A DNA stretch of 64,000 nt from Prorocentrum cordatum. Lineage: Eukaryota > Sar > Dinophyceae > Prorocentrales > Prorocentraceae. A program made the translations under genes and the position numbers. Below are positions 10,966 to 21,195 of this stretch, piece by piece; position 1 is the first letter of the stretch, and every line of letters begins with the position of its first letter. The notes under the pieces were generated by a model. It was not told the DNA's origin, made no database searches, and was given only the letters and a program-made list of their open reading frames with translations. Location: contig CAUYUJ010008624.1 in the NCBI GenBank assembly GCA_963575745.1, forward strand, positions 342,570 through 406,569, written 5' to 3'.

Positions 10966-11094
10966 GGATGGAGGAGGGAGAGGAGGAGGAGGAGGAGGAG
11001 GAGGAGGGGGCGGAGGATGAGATGAGAGGATGAGGATGAGGATGAGAATGAGAGGATGAGGATGAGATGATGATGATGATATGATGATGATGAA

Positions 11095-11146
<52 letters not shown>

Positions 11147-11160
11147 CTGATGATGATGAT

Positions 11161-11195
<35 letters not shown>

Positions 11196-11249
11196 CGCTG
11201 ATGATGATGATGATGATGGATGATGTGATGCGATGATGATGATGATTGA

Positions 11250-11286
<37 letters not shown>

Positions 11287-11415
11287 GGGAGAGATGAGGA
11301 GGAGGAGGAGGAGGAGAGGAGGAGGAGAAGGAGGAGGAGAAGGAGGAAGAGGAGGAGGAGGAGGAGGAGGAGGAGGAGGAGGAGGAGGAGTAGGAGGAGG
11401 AGGAGGAGGAGGACA
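10966..11415 (+). repeat. GGA and GAT triplet arrays
   Basis: GGA (10,970-11,010), GATGAG and GAT (11,025-11,285), then GGA (11,290-11,412). Long open frames on both strands are artefacts. Confidence 0.95.
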
Positions 11416-11857
11416 CCCTCATAACCGGGGTGTCGGGCCAAAGCGCTCCCTGATGCAGGTGAGGAGCATCGGGCCTTCGGAGTCCAAGCCCCTGCACTTC
11501 GGGGACGGCCCCCAATGCGGGGTCTCGTTCTTCGGGGGGGCTGCCAGGTTCCTCTGCTCCGCCGGGGCGGCGCGGGGTTTCCTCCCCCGCGTTCGCCGCC
11601 TCGGCGCGGGACTGGCGGTCCTTCCTCCCCTGTCAGTCGTGTCGTCTTCTGCTGCGGAGGTTGGGGTTGTTGAGGGCGAGTGATCCTCGGCACCCCAACC
11701 GTTGCTGCGGATGTTCCTCGTGCTGGAGCTGCTTGCTTCACTGAGGGCGTCGCGCTCGCGAGTCCGCGACGGGCCGCGCGGCCGCGTTCGGCCGCTGGTG
11801 GACTCGCGACGTCCGAGTGCCCCCGCAGTCGGCCACCCATGATGGAAATTTGGAGAT
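11416..11857. other. unassigned GC-rich stretch
   Basis: No recognised exon. A possible donor GCAG followed by GTGAGG lies near 11,459, but no coding family matches. Confidence 0.35.
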
Positions 11858-12100
11858 CAGGAGGAAGAGGAGGAGGAGGAGGAGGAGAAGGAGGAGGAGG
11901 AAGAAGAGGAGGAAGAGGAGAAGGAGGAGGAGGAGGATGGACACGAGGAGGGAGGAAGAGGAGGAGGAGGAGGAGGAGGAGGAGGAGGAGGAAATCAAGA
12001 GGAATATGGATACGAGGGGAAGGAGGGGGAGGAGGCGGAGGATGAGGATGAGGATGAGGAGGAGGAAACCGAGGAGGAAGAGGAGGAGGAGGACGACGAC
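11858..12100 (+). repeat. GGA trinucleotide array
   Basis: Imperfect GGA/GAA/GAT triplets ending just before the SPRY exon at 12,140. Confidence 0.9.
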
Positions 12101-12139
12101 AGCGACGACGCGAGGGCCGCTGCGGCCGGACGGGCGCAG

Positions 12140-12218
12140 GAAAGTGGGGCGACCAAGCCCCCAGCTGCGCCTCGGGTTCGCCGCGAGCGGCCGCGCGCTC
12201 CTGCTCGGGGAGAGCGCG
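12140..12218 (+). CDS. exon of hnRNP U-like SPRY gene: early SPRY strands
   Basis: After GGGCGCAG (acceptor ending at 12,139) the frame reads KVGRPSPQLRLGFA and then ASGRALLLGESA. SPRY domains typically carry a strand with a pattern like V+LGFS followed by a short loop and LG(D/E), which fits LRLGFAASGRALLLGES. Nearly every third base is G or C. The frame joins in phase 0 to the next exon at 17,718 (GAC AGC GTG) if the donor is GA (GAGCCG, 12,219), a non-GT donor reported for dinoflagellates. The exon lies between inverted family A copies (10.06-10.67 and 12.54-12.79 kb). Confidence 0.55.
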
Positions 12219-12244
12219 GAGCCGACCGCCTCCGCCGGGCTGGG

Positions 12245-12387
12245 CGTCGGCGTCGTCGTCGTTTTCGTCGACGTCATTTTTTCCTCTTCGTCCACCTCTT
12301 CGTCCACCTCCTCGTCCTCCTCCCACCGTCCTCCTCTCCTCTCCTCCCCTCATCTCTCCTCCTCCTCCTCCTCCTCCTCCTCCTCAC

Positions 12388-12446
<59 letters not shown>

Positions 12447-12520
12447 GCATCATCATCAGCATCATCAGCATCATCATCATCATCATCGTCATCATCATCG
12501 TCATCGTCAGCATCTACTCT
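12245..12520 (+). repeat. CGT, CTC and ATC triplet arrays
   Basis: Short CGT run (12,245-12,270), CTC-rich stretch (12,295-12,385), ATC array (12,386-12,520). Confidence 0.9.
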
Positions 12521-12536
12521 TTTCCTATACTTCCTC

Positions 12537-12790
12537 CCTGTCGCACCCCGAGGTTTGTCCAAAGGGCGGGCCTGGCGTTTCGCCCGAGAGACTTCCTCAT
12601 CAGTTGTGAATAGCCCTGAAGCTTCGAAACTGGCAGTAGTCTCGCGCATTGAGGCGGGTGGTTTTCAACATGTGGCTCTCGCAATAGCGCCGCGCCCATT
12701 GGTTGCAAACATGTGAAAAAATTCGCGAATTGAGGGCGGTTCGTCTTCAACATGTGGTTATCGTCCCAGCGCCGCGCACATGTTGCTTTA
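12537..12790 (-). repeat. family A element, inverted truncated copy
   Basis: The reverse complement of the right flank (GTTTGTCCAAAGGGCGGGCC, GGCGTTTCGCCCGAGAG), followed by two inverted 80-bp units with AGCGCCGCGC cores near 12,690 and 12,770. It lacks the 245-bp left part. Confidence 0.85.
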
Positions 12791-13200
12791 ACACGTTGCA
12801 GAAGCTGCGCAGACCGAGGCTCGGGGATGAGGCCAGGACCGACGGACGTGAGTCCAGCTCTGCAGCGTGAGCACGATTTAGAAGGACTGGACCGCGCGAG
12901 CGAGGCCAGGACCGAAAATGGGAATGAGGCCACCCCTGCAGTGGGAACATGATTTGGAAGGACCGAAACACTGGAACGAGGCCAGCGCTACAGTGACAGC
13001 GCTACTGGGAATTGGAAAGACCGAACACGCCAATGCTGCTGCGGGAACACGATTTGGAACAACCAGAGGCGCGGGAACGAGGCCAGCGCTGCACCGGGAG
13101 CACAGTTTTGAATGACCAAAGCGCGGAAATGAGGGCGGCGCTGTGGCGGGAGGACACTGTTGGAATTACCAGAAACGACCGCATTGGAAAACATTAGGGA
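12791..13200 (+). repeat. about 60-bp degenerate tandem array
   Basis: Five to six units sharing GGGAACGAGGCCAGCGCTGC followed by a GGGAACACGATTTGGAA stretch and GACC. Spacing varies between about 55 and 70 bp. Confidence 0.7.
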
Positions 13201-13764
13201 GGCGACTCAGGCTTTCAGGTGCGAGGGTCTGGCCCGACGTTTGCTTGCTTTTTTTTCCTGGAAGGGGGTAAAGGTGTCGGGGCCCTTCGCTTGCTTGCTG
13301 TTTTGGCGGCCTTGGTTTTGCTGCATTTGCGGGTCTTTTGGGGTCACCTTTAGGGGTGCTTTGGGGCTCCCCCGATCTCCCCAGAGGCTCCGACGGGGCT
13401 TCTGGCGGCTGCGGGGAGCAATTCCTGAAGGGCCCATTTGCCGCCGACACCTGGGCCCCAGGCATCGAGAAGTCCCAGGAGGCATTGCGGAGTCTGGGCA
13501 GGCCTCGGCGAGTACTGCGGAGTTTCGGGAGGCATTGAGGCCAGCGGAGTCTAGGGGAACCTTTGCGAGTCTTTCAGGGGACCTGGGAAGCGCCCTCGCG
13601 GACTGGACGGCTCCAGGGAGGCATGAAGGAGCTCGGACGCGCGGACATTACGCATGAACTCGCTAGCCTGAGGCCATCTGGTGGACACAGTGAGACAGCT
13701 TCGGGGCCTTCTCGGGCAATTTCGGGGCCTCTCGGAGACATCTTGGTGCCCTTGGGGCTGAGGT
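13201..13764. other. degenerate G-rich repeat-like stretch
   Basis: Contains recurring GCATTGCGGAGTC and GAGGCATTGAGGCC phrases near 13,480-13,560 and TCGGGGCCTTCTCGGGCA phrases near 13,700, resembling an old degenerate array. No gene recognised. Confidence 0.4.
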
Positions 13765-14030
13765 CCGCTGGGGGTCCGGGCGGCGGGGGCGCACCGAAGC
13801 AGAAATTGAAGGCATTACCCGGCATTGTCGTTCGGAGCTGTGCTCCGCGTGGGGCTCCGGCGGCGGGGGCGTGCCAAAGCAGAAATTATCGTCACTGGCG
13901 CTCGGCGGCTGGGGCGCACCGAAGCAGAAATTGAACGCATGATTCGGCATGATTCTTCGAGACGGTGCTTTGCGTGGGGGCCTGGCGGCGGGGGCGCGCC
14001 GAAAGAGAAATTAAGCACAGTATCCATCAT
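13765..14030 (+). repeat. about 70-85 bp tandem array, four units
   Basis: Units carry GGGTCCGGGCGGCGGGGGCG followed by CACCGAAGCAGAAATTGAA. Cores are near 13,772, 13,855, 13,905 and 13,980. Confidence 0.75.
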
Positions 14031-14559
14031 GTTCGCTCGGAGTTTTAGTCCGTCAGCTGTTTCAGCTGTTTCAAGGGGTGTGGAAGTACTTTGTTTGCAT
14101 GCTTGCTGACTTGAAGTGGTTGACGTGTGAACGGTATGTTGCTTGCTTGCCTTTTCCCGCCCCGTCTTGAGGGGTCAGATTTTGCATTGGGTTTGCTTGT
14201 TGATTTTCTGAAGAGTCTTTGCGTGTAGAGTCGCCTCCCTGATGAAAAGAACACAGGAAAAACAAGTAATGACATTATGTTTTTTTATTTTAACGATCTG
14301 CGGAGAGGGCGGGAGACTCTCCAAACAGAGTCAGGGGAGAAAGGAGAGTAGCATTCATATGGTGTAATCGTAAAGTCACGATTCGCGCCAGCGCCGTCTG
14401 GGAACCAGCTTCCCGTAATCATTCCCAGGCGGTGCCAGCGCGATTTGTGACGTTACCAGGCGGGGGGGCGGAAGGGGGGAGCATCCTCGGTATCGGTCGT
14501 CATCGCGAATCGTAAAAAGCGCGCTCGTGGGGGGGTTCGTGCCGAGCGCCTGCCAGGGC
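14031..14559. other. unassigned stretch
   Basis: Lower GC than the surroundings around 14,040-14,300. No gene or repeat recognised. Confidence 0.35.
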
Positions 14560-14950
14560 TCATTCGTCGGGGATCGATTCATGCTCGAAGTTCTAGATAT
14601 TCGGACGTTTTCGTCGGTGCTCGGCGGCCTGCAGCCTTGGGATGCTTGCCAACAGCTGCGCTTCGCCGAAGGCGTTCTGGGCGTGCCTTGATCGTCCAGA
14701 ACGGCCGCCGAAGAACGGAGTTTTGTGCCAAAAACCAAATTCGGCGGTGCGCCCCCCGTCCAGGGCTCATTTCGACTCCCGATCCGGTTCGATTCGATTT
14801 CGACAGCTTCCGATTCCGATTCGATTCGACTTCGGATTCCTATTTGGCTTCCAATTTCTTGGTGGAGGCCCACTAGCTTGTCGATTTCCGCCAATCCGAC
14901 TCCTTCAGGCTTCGCGCATCGGCGACCGCCGCTGTTTCAACGAACGGTCC
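14560..14950 (+). repeat. dispersed 400-bp repeat (family P), copy 1
   Basis: Includes TCGTCGGTGCTCGGCGGCC, AATTCGGCGGTGCGCC, a GATTCGATTC-rich block and GTCGATTTCCGCC. A diverged copy in the same order is at 49,565-49,985. Confidence 0.7.
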
Positions 14951-15039
14951 CACGAGCAATTTCGAGGATGCTGACATCAGCAGCTCCCTTTAGCCCCCCT
15001 TTAGCACCATGACAAACCCAACGAAACACAACATGAGAA

Positions 15040-15470
15040 ATTATTGACGCTTCGCGTATCCCCACCAGCGGGATCCTCGTTGGACTTACCACCCTGACCT
15101 CTGTGTTACCCGGCAGGCTGGGGCTGGCGTCCTCGGCCGTTCCCTTGTCCCCTCTTGGACGTTGGAACTTTTTCGCGCCATTTTGGCTGCGCTTGCCTCA
15201 GGCCTGCTGGACGCACCTGCATGCCCGTTCAGGGGCTGTCATGGCACCTGGACTGCATCGTCTTCCCTGGACGCTGTCGTGAGCCGCCTGACCCGCGGCC
15301 CCGCGCGCGTTAGGTAATTTAGTCGCGTCCGCGGCCCGTTCGCGACCTTCCGCCGCTGGCGCTTCCGCCTGCGGCTTAAAAAAAAAGTATCCCCACCAGT
15401 GCCCGCGACCGCCCGCCGCTGGCGCTTCCGCCTGCGGCTGTAAAAAAAGTATCCCCACCAGCCCATCTAA
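15040..15470 (+). repeat. short direct duplications ending in GTATCCCCACCAG
   Basis: GCCGCTGGCGCTTCCGCCTG plus CGGCTTAAAAAAAAAGTATCCCCACCAG occurs at about 15,351-15,398 and again at about 15,415-15,461. A third GTATCCCCACCAG is at 15,056. The A-tract before the motif varies in length. Confidence 0.75.
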
Positions 15471-15564
15471 AAACGATGCCCAGGCGAATTGCGGTGATCA
15501 GGGAAGTGAGGGAGCATACAGAGTAGCAAAGGGCTGGGGGACCCGTCTTACCCAAGAGGGCGAG

Positions 15565-15840
15565 GTTGGAGGAGGAGTCGGAGGAGGAGGAGGAGGAGGA
15601 GGAGGAGGAGGAGGAGGAGGAGGGGGAGGAGGGGCAGCAGGTGGGAAAAGTGGGAGGAGGGAGGAGGGAGGAGGGGGAATAGGCGGATGATGAGGAGGAG
15701 GGGGAGGAGGAGGATGAGGAGGGGGAGGAAGAGAAGAGGAAAGGAGGAGGATGAGGCTGATAAAGTGGAGGAGAAGGAGGAGGAGTAGGCCGACAAGGAG
15801 GAGGAGGAGGAGGAGGAGGAGGAGGAGGAGGATGAGAAAG
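15565..15840 (+). repeat. GGA trinucleotide array
   Basis: Imperfect GGA/GGGA triplets with short unique breaks. Confidence 0.92.
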
Positions 15841-15889
15841 ATGAGAAGGAACAAGAACAATGACGTGCACAAGAGCCTCCTAGGATGTC

Positions 15890-16525
15890 CCTTGGAAGTT
15901 GTTTTGGAGTCCTCTTGGAGCGCCTGGGGGATTCTTGGATGCCTCGGGGATCCTCTTGAGGCCTCTTGGGGGTCTAGGGAGCCTCTTGAGGGCCTCTTGG
16001 GGACCTCTTGGGGCCTCCTGGGCGCCTCTTGAGGCCCTCTTGGGGCGCTCTTGGGAGCCTTGGGAGCGCTCTTGGGGCCATCTTGGAGGTGATCGATCAA
16101 AGGAAGGGGGCCCCCCAATTAGCGTCCCCCCTCGGGAGCATCTAAAATCGCCTCTTGGACCCCTCTTGGTACGCTCTTGGAGCGCTCTTGGGCGCTCTTA
16201 GGGCCGTCTTGGGGCCATCTTGGGCCCCTCTTGGGGCCCTCTTGGGCCCTCTTGGAACCATCTTGAGGCCTCGAATGGCCATCGGAAACGAAAAGGCGAG
16301 AAAACAAAAAACATTGATTTTCCTTAGGTTTTGGAGCCATTTTGGCCTCTTGGGGGGCCTCCTTGGGAGGCTACGTGGCCAATTGGAGTCGTCTTGGGGC
16401 GGTCTTGGGGCCTTTTCGAGCATCCTCGGGGCCATCTTGAGGCGTCTTGGGCTGTCTTGAGCCATCTTGGAGGTCATCTTGGGCTCTCCAAGGCCTTCTT
16501 GGAGCCATCTTGGGCCATCTTGGAC
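15890..16525 (+). repeat. CTTGGGGCC-type array (family G) with AT-rich core
   Basis: Long degenerate array of CTCTTGGGGCC and GTCTTGGAGCC. It is interrupted at about 16,275-16,325 by an AT-richer block (GAAAAGGCGAGAAAACAAAA then ATTGATTTTCC) that has counterparts in three other arrays of this family. Confidence 0.85.
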
Positions 16526-16539
16526 GCTCCCAACTACCA

Positions 16540-16665
16540 GCGAAACCCCCCGTCCAGGTCCAGGGGAGGGGGTTAGGGGGAGGGGTAAACCCCTCCCCCA
16601 AGGGGAAGCAGGGAAGATGGAAGAGGAAACTCCCTGAACCACCTACGCCCAGAGGGCTGGTGTGA
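16540..16665 (+). repeat. dispersed 120-bp repeat (family Q), copy 1
   Basis: Contains a GGGAGGGGGTTAGGGGGAGG stretch, CCAAGGGGAAGCAGGGA and ACGCCCAGAGGGCTGGTG. A diverged copy with the same landmarks is at 51,925-52,045. Confidence 0.75.
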
Positions 16666-16737
16666 TTTCGAGTTGTACTCGCGAACACAAGAATTCTTGT
16701 TTTCTCACAAACAAATATAAGAAACATCTCCTCTGGG

Positions 16738-17030
16738 TTCTCCAGGGTTCTCTGGGGTGATCCAGATTCTCGGGGTTCTCCGGTTCTCCGAGACGTCTCC
16801 TGGGTTCTCTGCGGTTCTCCGGGTTCTCGAGGTTCTCCCAGTTTCCGAGGGTTCTCCGGGGTTTTCCAGGGTTCTCCGGGTTTTCCGAGGGTCTGAGTTC
16901 TCCGAGGATTCTCTAAGCTCTCCCGCCGGGTTCTCTGGGCTCTCCCGGGATTCTCCCGGGGTTCTCCGGGTTCTCCGGGTTCTCCAGGTTCTCCAGGAGT
17001 TCTCCGGGGGCTCTTTAGAGAACCCGCCCG
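16738..17030 (+). repeat. GGTTCTCCGG degenerate array
   Basis: About 290 bp of 9-14 bp units built on GGTTCTCCGGGTTCTC. No coding meaning. Confidence 0.9.
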
Positions 17031-17394
17031 TATAGTGTTCATGAATGCGTAGTCCGCAGTCGGGGTAGAGATGAGGGTGATGCTCTCTTTGGGTATTTGT
17101 TTAGCGGGGGGTAGGGAGTTGAGCAGCAACAATAGGCGTAAAGCAAGCAGCAACTGATCGCCATCTTCTTGCTGCCGGGAAGGCAGCGGGCAGCCCCAGA
17201 GGGGCAGTCTCTCGAAGAACGATTACTCCTCTGGGGAATTCTCGTGCGCGGCTCTGGGGGAGAGGTTGTGACCGCCGCCCTCCCCTCCCCTCCCCTCTCC
17301 TTCCGTCCTTTCCGCTGAGGTGGACGGGACGGGGGCCCTGTGGGGGGAAGGGCCGCCCGCTGCTCCTTGGAATGCCTTATCTGCTGCTGCAGCT
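17031..17394. other. unassigned stretch
   Basis: Mixed sequence with a short CCCCTCCCCTCC run at 17,280-17,300. Nothing recognised. Confidence 0.35.
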
Positions 17395-17557
17395 CTTCGT
17401 GTCTTGCTCGTCGTCCTCCTCGTCCTGCTCGTCGTCGCCCTCCCCCTCCTCGTCTTCCCTCGTTGTCCAGCTCTTCTTTCCTCCTCCTTGTCGTCCCGAC
17501 AGTCGTCGTCCTCCTCGTCTTCCATCGTGGTCCAGCTCGCCTTTCCTCCTCGTCCTG

Positions 17558-17596
<39 letters not shown>

Positions 17597-17620
17597 CTCT
17601 TCCTCCTCCTCGCTCTTCTC
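17395..17620 (+). repeat. CGT/CTC triplet array
   Basis: Degenerate TCGTCC and CTC triplets ending in a purer CGT run at 17,555-17,597. It lies about 100 bp upstream of the SPRY exon at 17,718. Confidence 0.85.
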
Positions 17621-17717
17621 GCTGTGCTCATGCTGTAGCCTCTGTCTCCCGCTGCTGCTCGCGAGAAAGGGTAAATGTCACTCTGTGATCGTGTGTGTGT
17701 GTATTTTCCTCTGTGAG

Positions 17718-17831
17718 GACAGCGTGTACTTTGACGCGGAGGGCATGTTCACCCACAACAAAGTAAAGACCCAGGCGTCGCAAGGGTATGGCGTGGGCGA
17801 CGTCTTGACCGTCGTGCTCAATCTGGACTGC
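17718..17831 (+). CDS. exon of hnRNP U-like SPRY gene: central SPRY strands
   Basis: The frame reads SVYFDAEGMFTHNKVK and then YGVGDVLTVVLNLD. The pattern YGxGDV(I/L)xVxLxLD is the conserved centre of SPRY domains, and the N-L-D ending flows directly into the exon at 25.85 kb. The acceptor is CTCTGTGAG before GAC at 17,718. The donor is best read as TGC followed by GCACGC (GC donor at 17,832), which joins in phase 0 to GAC AGC GCG at 25,854. An A followed by GTCTTC at 17,839 is an alternative that would add three residues. The intron that follows would be about 8 kb. Confidence 0.7.
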
Positions 17832-18384
17832 GCACGCAGTCTTCTAGCTCACCGCTGGCATCCACTGGCTTCTATTGGCAGCAGATCGGGTCGTGGCGGT
17901 CTTTTTTTGTGCGCTTGGAATGCCACTCCCTGGCGGCTGCCGTCGATAATATGCGACGCCCACGTCTGGTGTCCCCAGGCATCTTCCGAGGCATTCAGAG
18001 TCTTCAGGGTCTTTGTAGGGCTTCCGCAGTTGTCCAACATCCTCTGATGAGGTCCTTTCACTGCCTTCGGGATGCTCAAGCTGTGTGCGTGACTTCCGTG
18101 TGGCGTGCCAGGAAGCAGGGGTGAGAAGACGCATGAGAGTTTTTGTTCTCGACACCCCCCTCCTCCGCGCGCCAACAAAAATGCGGAACACGATTTGCGC
18201 TGAGCATCTTATCTAATCGTTTCGTTCATTCCGCCGGCCCGTATAGTGTCATCGCTGGCGCTTGCCAGCGCCTTCGCTGCCCATGCGGCGCTGCTTGGCG
18301 GTGGTCTTCTTTCTTCTGGAGGCGTGGTGACAGCAGGCATGGAGGTGAAGCAGTTGCTTTGGAGCTTGTCGTGGGGGAGAGCTC
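17832..18384. other. intron sequence, unassigned
   Basis: About 550 bp of low-repeat sequence after the SPRY exon. No exon or known repeat seen. Confidence 0.4.
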
Positions 18385-18930
18385 CTGGGGAGCAGTCTTG
18401 AAGCCTCTTGGGGGCCTCTTTGGGCTGCGGTCTCTTGCGGGCCTCTTGGGGCTCGCTGGGCGCCTCCTGAGGGCCTCTTGGGGGCCTGGTGGGGCCTCTT
18501 GGGGGTCTCTTGGGCTCCCTGGGGGCCTCTGGAGGCCGAGGGCTTGAAATGTCGTTTCGTTGCTCCCCCTCTGGAACCTCTCTAGGGGAGTTCTTGGGGC
18601 CCTCTTAAAGCCGTCTTGGAGGCCTCTTGGGCCGTCTTGAAGCCCCCTTGGGCCGTCTTGGAGCCCGCTTGGGGGCCTCTTGGGCCGTCTTGGAGCCCGC
18701 TTGGAGGCCTCTTTGGCCGTCTTTGAGCGTCAAGAAGCCGCTAAGGCGAGAGTACCAAAATCCTTCACAAAAGCTGAAGGGAAGTCGATTAATTTTGCCT
18801 CTGGGGGCCCTCAAGGGAGTGCTCTTGGAGGGCTCTGGGGCCGTCTGGGGGCCATCTGGGGCGTCTTGGGGCGATCTCGTGGTGTCCTGGACGCCTCTTG
18901 GACCAACTTGGGGCTTTATCGGGGGCGCCG
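18385..18930 (+). repeat. CTTGGGGCC-type array (family G) with AT-rich core
   Basis: Array as at 15.9 kb. The conserved AT-richer core (GCTAAGGCGAGAGTACCAAA, then GGGAAGTCGATTAATTTTGCC) is at about 18,735-18,800. Confidence 0.85.
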
Positions 18931-19134
18931 AGGGCGGCGCTCAGGAGCAAGAACATCTCTGATGGGACCTTGTCGGGGTACTTTTCGGCCGGGGACCGCC
19001 AGGGGCGGCCCCGCGCGCGCGAACTAGAAAACTCTGAACCAGTCACCAGAGATCTTAACACGCCTTTGGCCCGTTGGGCCGGCGAATTGCCGCACCCACT
19101 CGCCCCCCCCCCATGCGGCATCCGCAGTTTCGTC

Positions 19135-19215
19135 GGTGGGTCGTCGTCGCCGCCGCCGCCGTCTTTGTCGTCGTCGCCGTCGTCGTCATCGTCGTCGTTC
19201 GTCGTCGTCGTCGTA
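19135..19215 (+). repeat. GTC trinucleotide run
   Basis: Short imperfect GTC/GCC run immediately upstream of the 92-bp satellite. Confidence 0.9.
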
Positions 19216-19239
19216 GGTCCAGAATCCCAAATTCACATT

Positions 19240-20530
19240 TGGTCTCAAACGGTTTCAGGGGTGACGCGTGTCACCCGCTGCTGTTGTCAGGTCCAATGAC
19301 CCCATGCTGGCTCCCAGAATCTCCAATTCACAAGTGGTTTGTCTCACGCGGTTTCGGGAGTGACACGTGTCACCAGCTGCTTTTCTAAGCCTCATTGACT
19401 CCATTCAGAATAACGAATTACCGTTTTGGGTTGTCCTCGCACGGTTTTGGGGGTAACGCGTGTCGCCCGTTCTTTTTCTGAGGCTGATTGACCCCATGTT
19501 GGCTTCCAGAATCCCAAATTTACAACGGTTTTTTCTCACGTGGCTAGGGGGGTTTACCCGCTGCTTTCCCCAGGCCCACTGACCATGATGACTCCCAGAG
19601 TTCAACATTTACAAGTGGATTTGCTCACACGGTTTCGGGGTGACACATGTCTCCCGTTGCTTTTCTGAGGTTGGCTGGCCCCATGTTGGCTCCCAGAACC
19701 CCGAACTGACCTATGGTGTTCTTTATTCGGTTTCGGGAGTGACGCGTGTCATCCGCTGTTTCCTCCATGCTGAATGCCTTTTCTGGGCTCCCAGAAAACA
19801 GAAAATACCATTCGTTTTCTTCACTCGGTTTCGAGGGTGACACGTGTCACCCGCTGTTTTTTTCCATGCTGAATGAATTACTGCGGGCTCCCAGTATCTC
19901 ACACGGTTTTGGGGATGACACGTGTCACCCGCTTTTCTGAGGCTGACTGATCCCGTGTTGGCTTTCCGAATCCAGAATTTGTCAATATTGCTTTTCGGGA
20001 ATGACACGTGTCACCCGCTGCTTTTCAGAAGTTGATGGACCCCATGCTGGATCCAACGTTTTCAATGGGTCACTCTCACACGGTTTCGGGGGTGACACGT
20101 GACACCCGCTGTTTCCTTCAGGCTGATTTTTCTTGCGGTGGCTCCCAGAATGCCTAACATTTTCTCATACGGTTTCGGAAGTGACAGGTGCCACCCGTTG
20201 TTGTTCTCAGGCTGGCGGCCAGAAGCCCCATGTTGGCTCCCAAACACCAAGCTTTACACATCGTTTTTCTCACACCATTTCGGGGGTGACGCGTGTCACC
20301 CACTGCTTTTCTCAGGTTGTCTGGATTTTCGCTTGTCTTTTTCTCACACGGTTTCGGGGGTGACACGTCTCCCGCGGTTTTTCTCAGGTTGATTGACCCC
20401 GCGTTGGGTCCGAGAATAGTGAATGTGTATGTGATTTTCCTGACCCGGTGTCGGGGGTGACACGTGTCACTCATTGCTCGTCTGAGGCCGAATGACCCCA
20501 TGTTCTCACCCGGTGGCGGATTATTCCATT
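19240..20530 (+). repeat. about 92-bp satellite with a TGACACGTGTCA palindrome (family D)
   Basis: About 14 units, each with CACGGTTTCGGGGGTGACAC followed by GTGTCACCCGCTGCTTTTCTCAGGC-like sequence and CCCATGTTGGCTCCCAGAAT. The 12-bp palindrome TGACACGTGTCA is intact in at least five units (near 19,363, 19,838, 19,917, 20,002 and 20,460). TGACGCGTGTCA occurs in three others. Spacing varies from about 75 to 105 bp. Confidence 0.9.
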
Positions 20531-20784
20531 TTTAAGGAGTTTGCAATTCCATTTCTCAGAGCATTCGCGCGTTGCTTTTGGCAAGTCCCAGATTCGGACA
20601 GATCCGAAGAGTTGATGCTTTCCGATGCTTCTGGCGTTCTCTGTGGCAGCTTATCGTCAGATAATGGGATCGTTCAAGGTACCTTTGGCATGCTTCCTGT
20701 CTCGGCCGTCCAAGGGTAACCTTGGCGGCGCATGCATCCTTACCTTTGGCATTGCATCCCTCCGCGCGGCAACGTCGCAGGGAC

Positions 20785-21195
20785 GGGGTCATTTGAGTTC
20801 ACGAAACGGAGCTGGGGCAATTTGAACTCACAAAGTGGTGCTGGGGCCATGGGAATTCACAAACCGGAGCTGGGACCATTTGAAACTCACAAAGCGGAGC
20901 TGGGGCCATTGGATTTCACAAAGCGGAGCTGGGCCACTGGAACTCACGAAGCGCAGCGGGGGCGATTTCAAATTCACAAAGCGGAGCTGCCCACCTGAAT
21001 TCACAAAACGGAGTGTGGGCCATTGGAATTCACAAGTCGGAGCTGCGGCCACCTGAAATCACAAAGCGTTGCCCAGGCCACCTGAATTTACAAAGCAGAG
21101 CTTGGGCCACTGGAGTTCACAAAGCAGAGACTGGGCAACTGGAGCTCACAAAGCGGAGCGTGTGGGCCACTGGAACGCACAAAGCGCAGCTCCTC
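20785..21195 (+). repeat. about 30-bp tandem array (family E)
   Basis: About 13 units like GAGCTGGGGCCATTGGAATT followed by CACAAAGCG. Short open frames on both strands follow from the period of 30. Confidence 0.9.

Noticed and set aside
15170-15200. GCCATTTTGGCT resembling the 3' part of the dinoflagellate spliced leader
   Set aside because: Only 12 bases match and the following CTCAAG is absent. A similar match at 16,329 lies in a degenerate array, so chance is likely.
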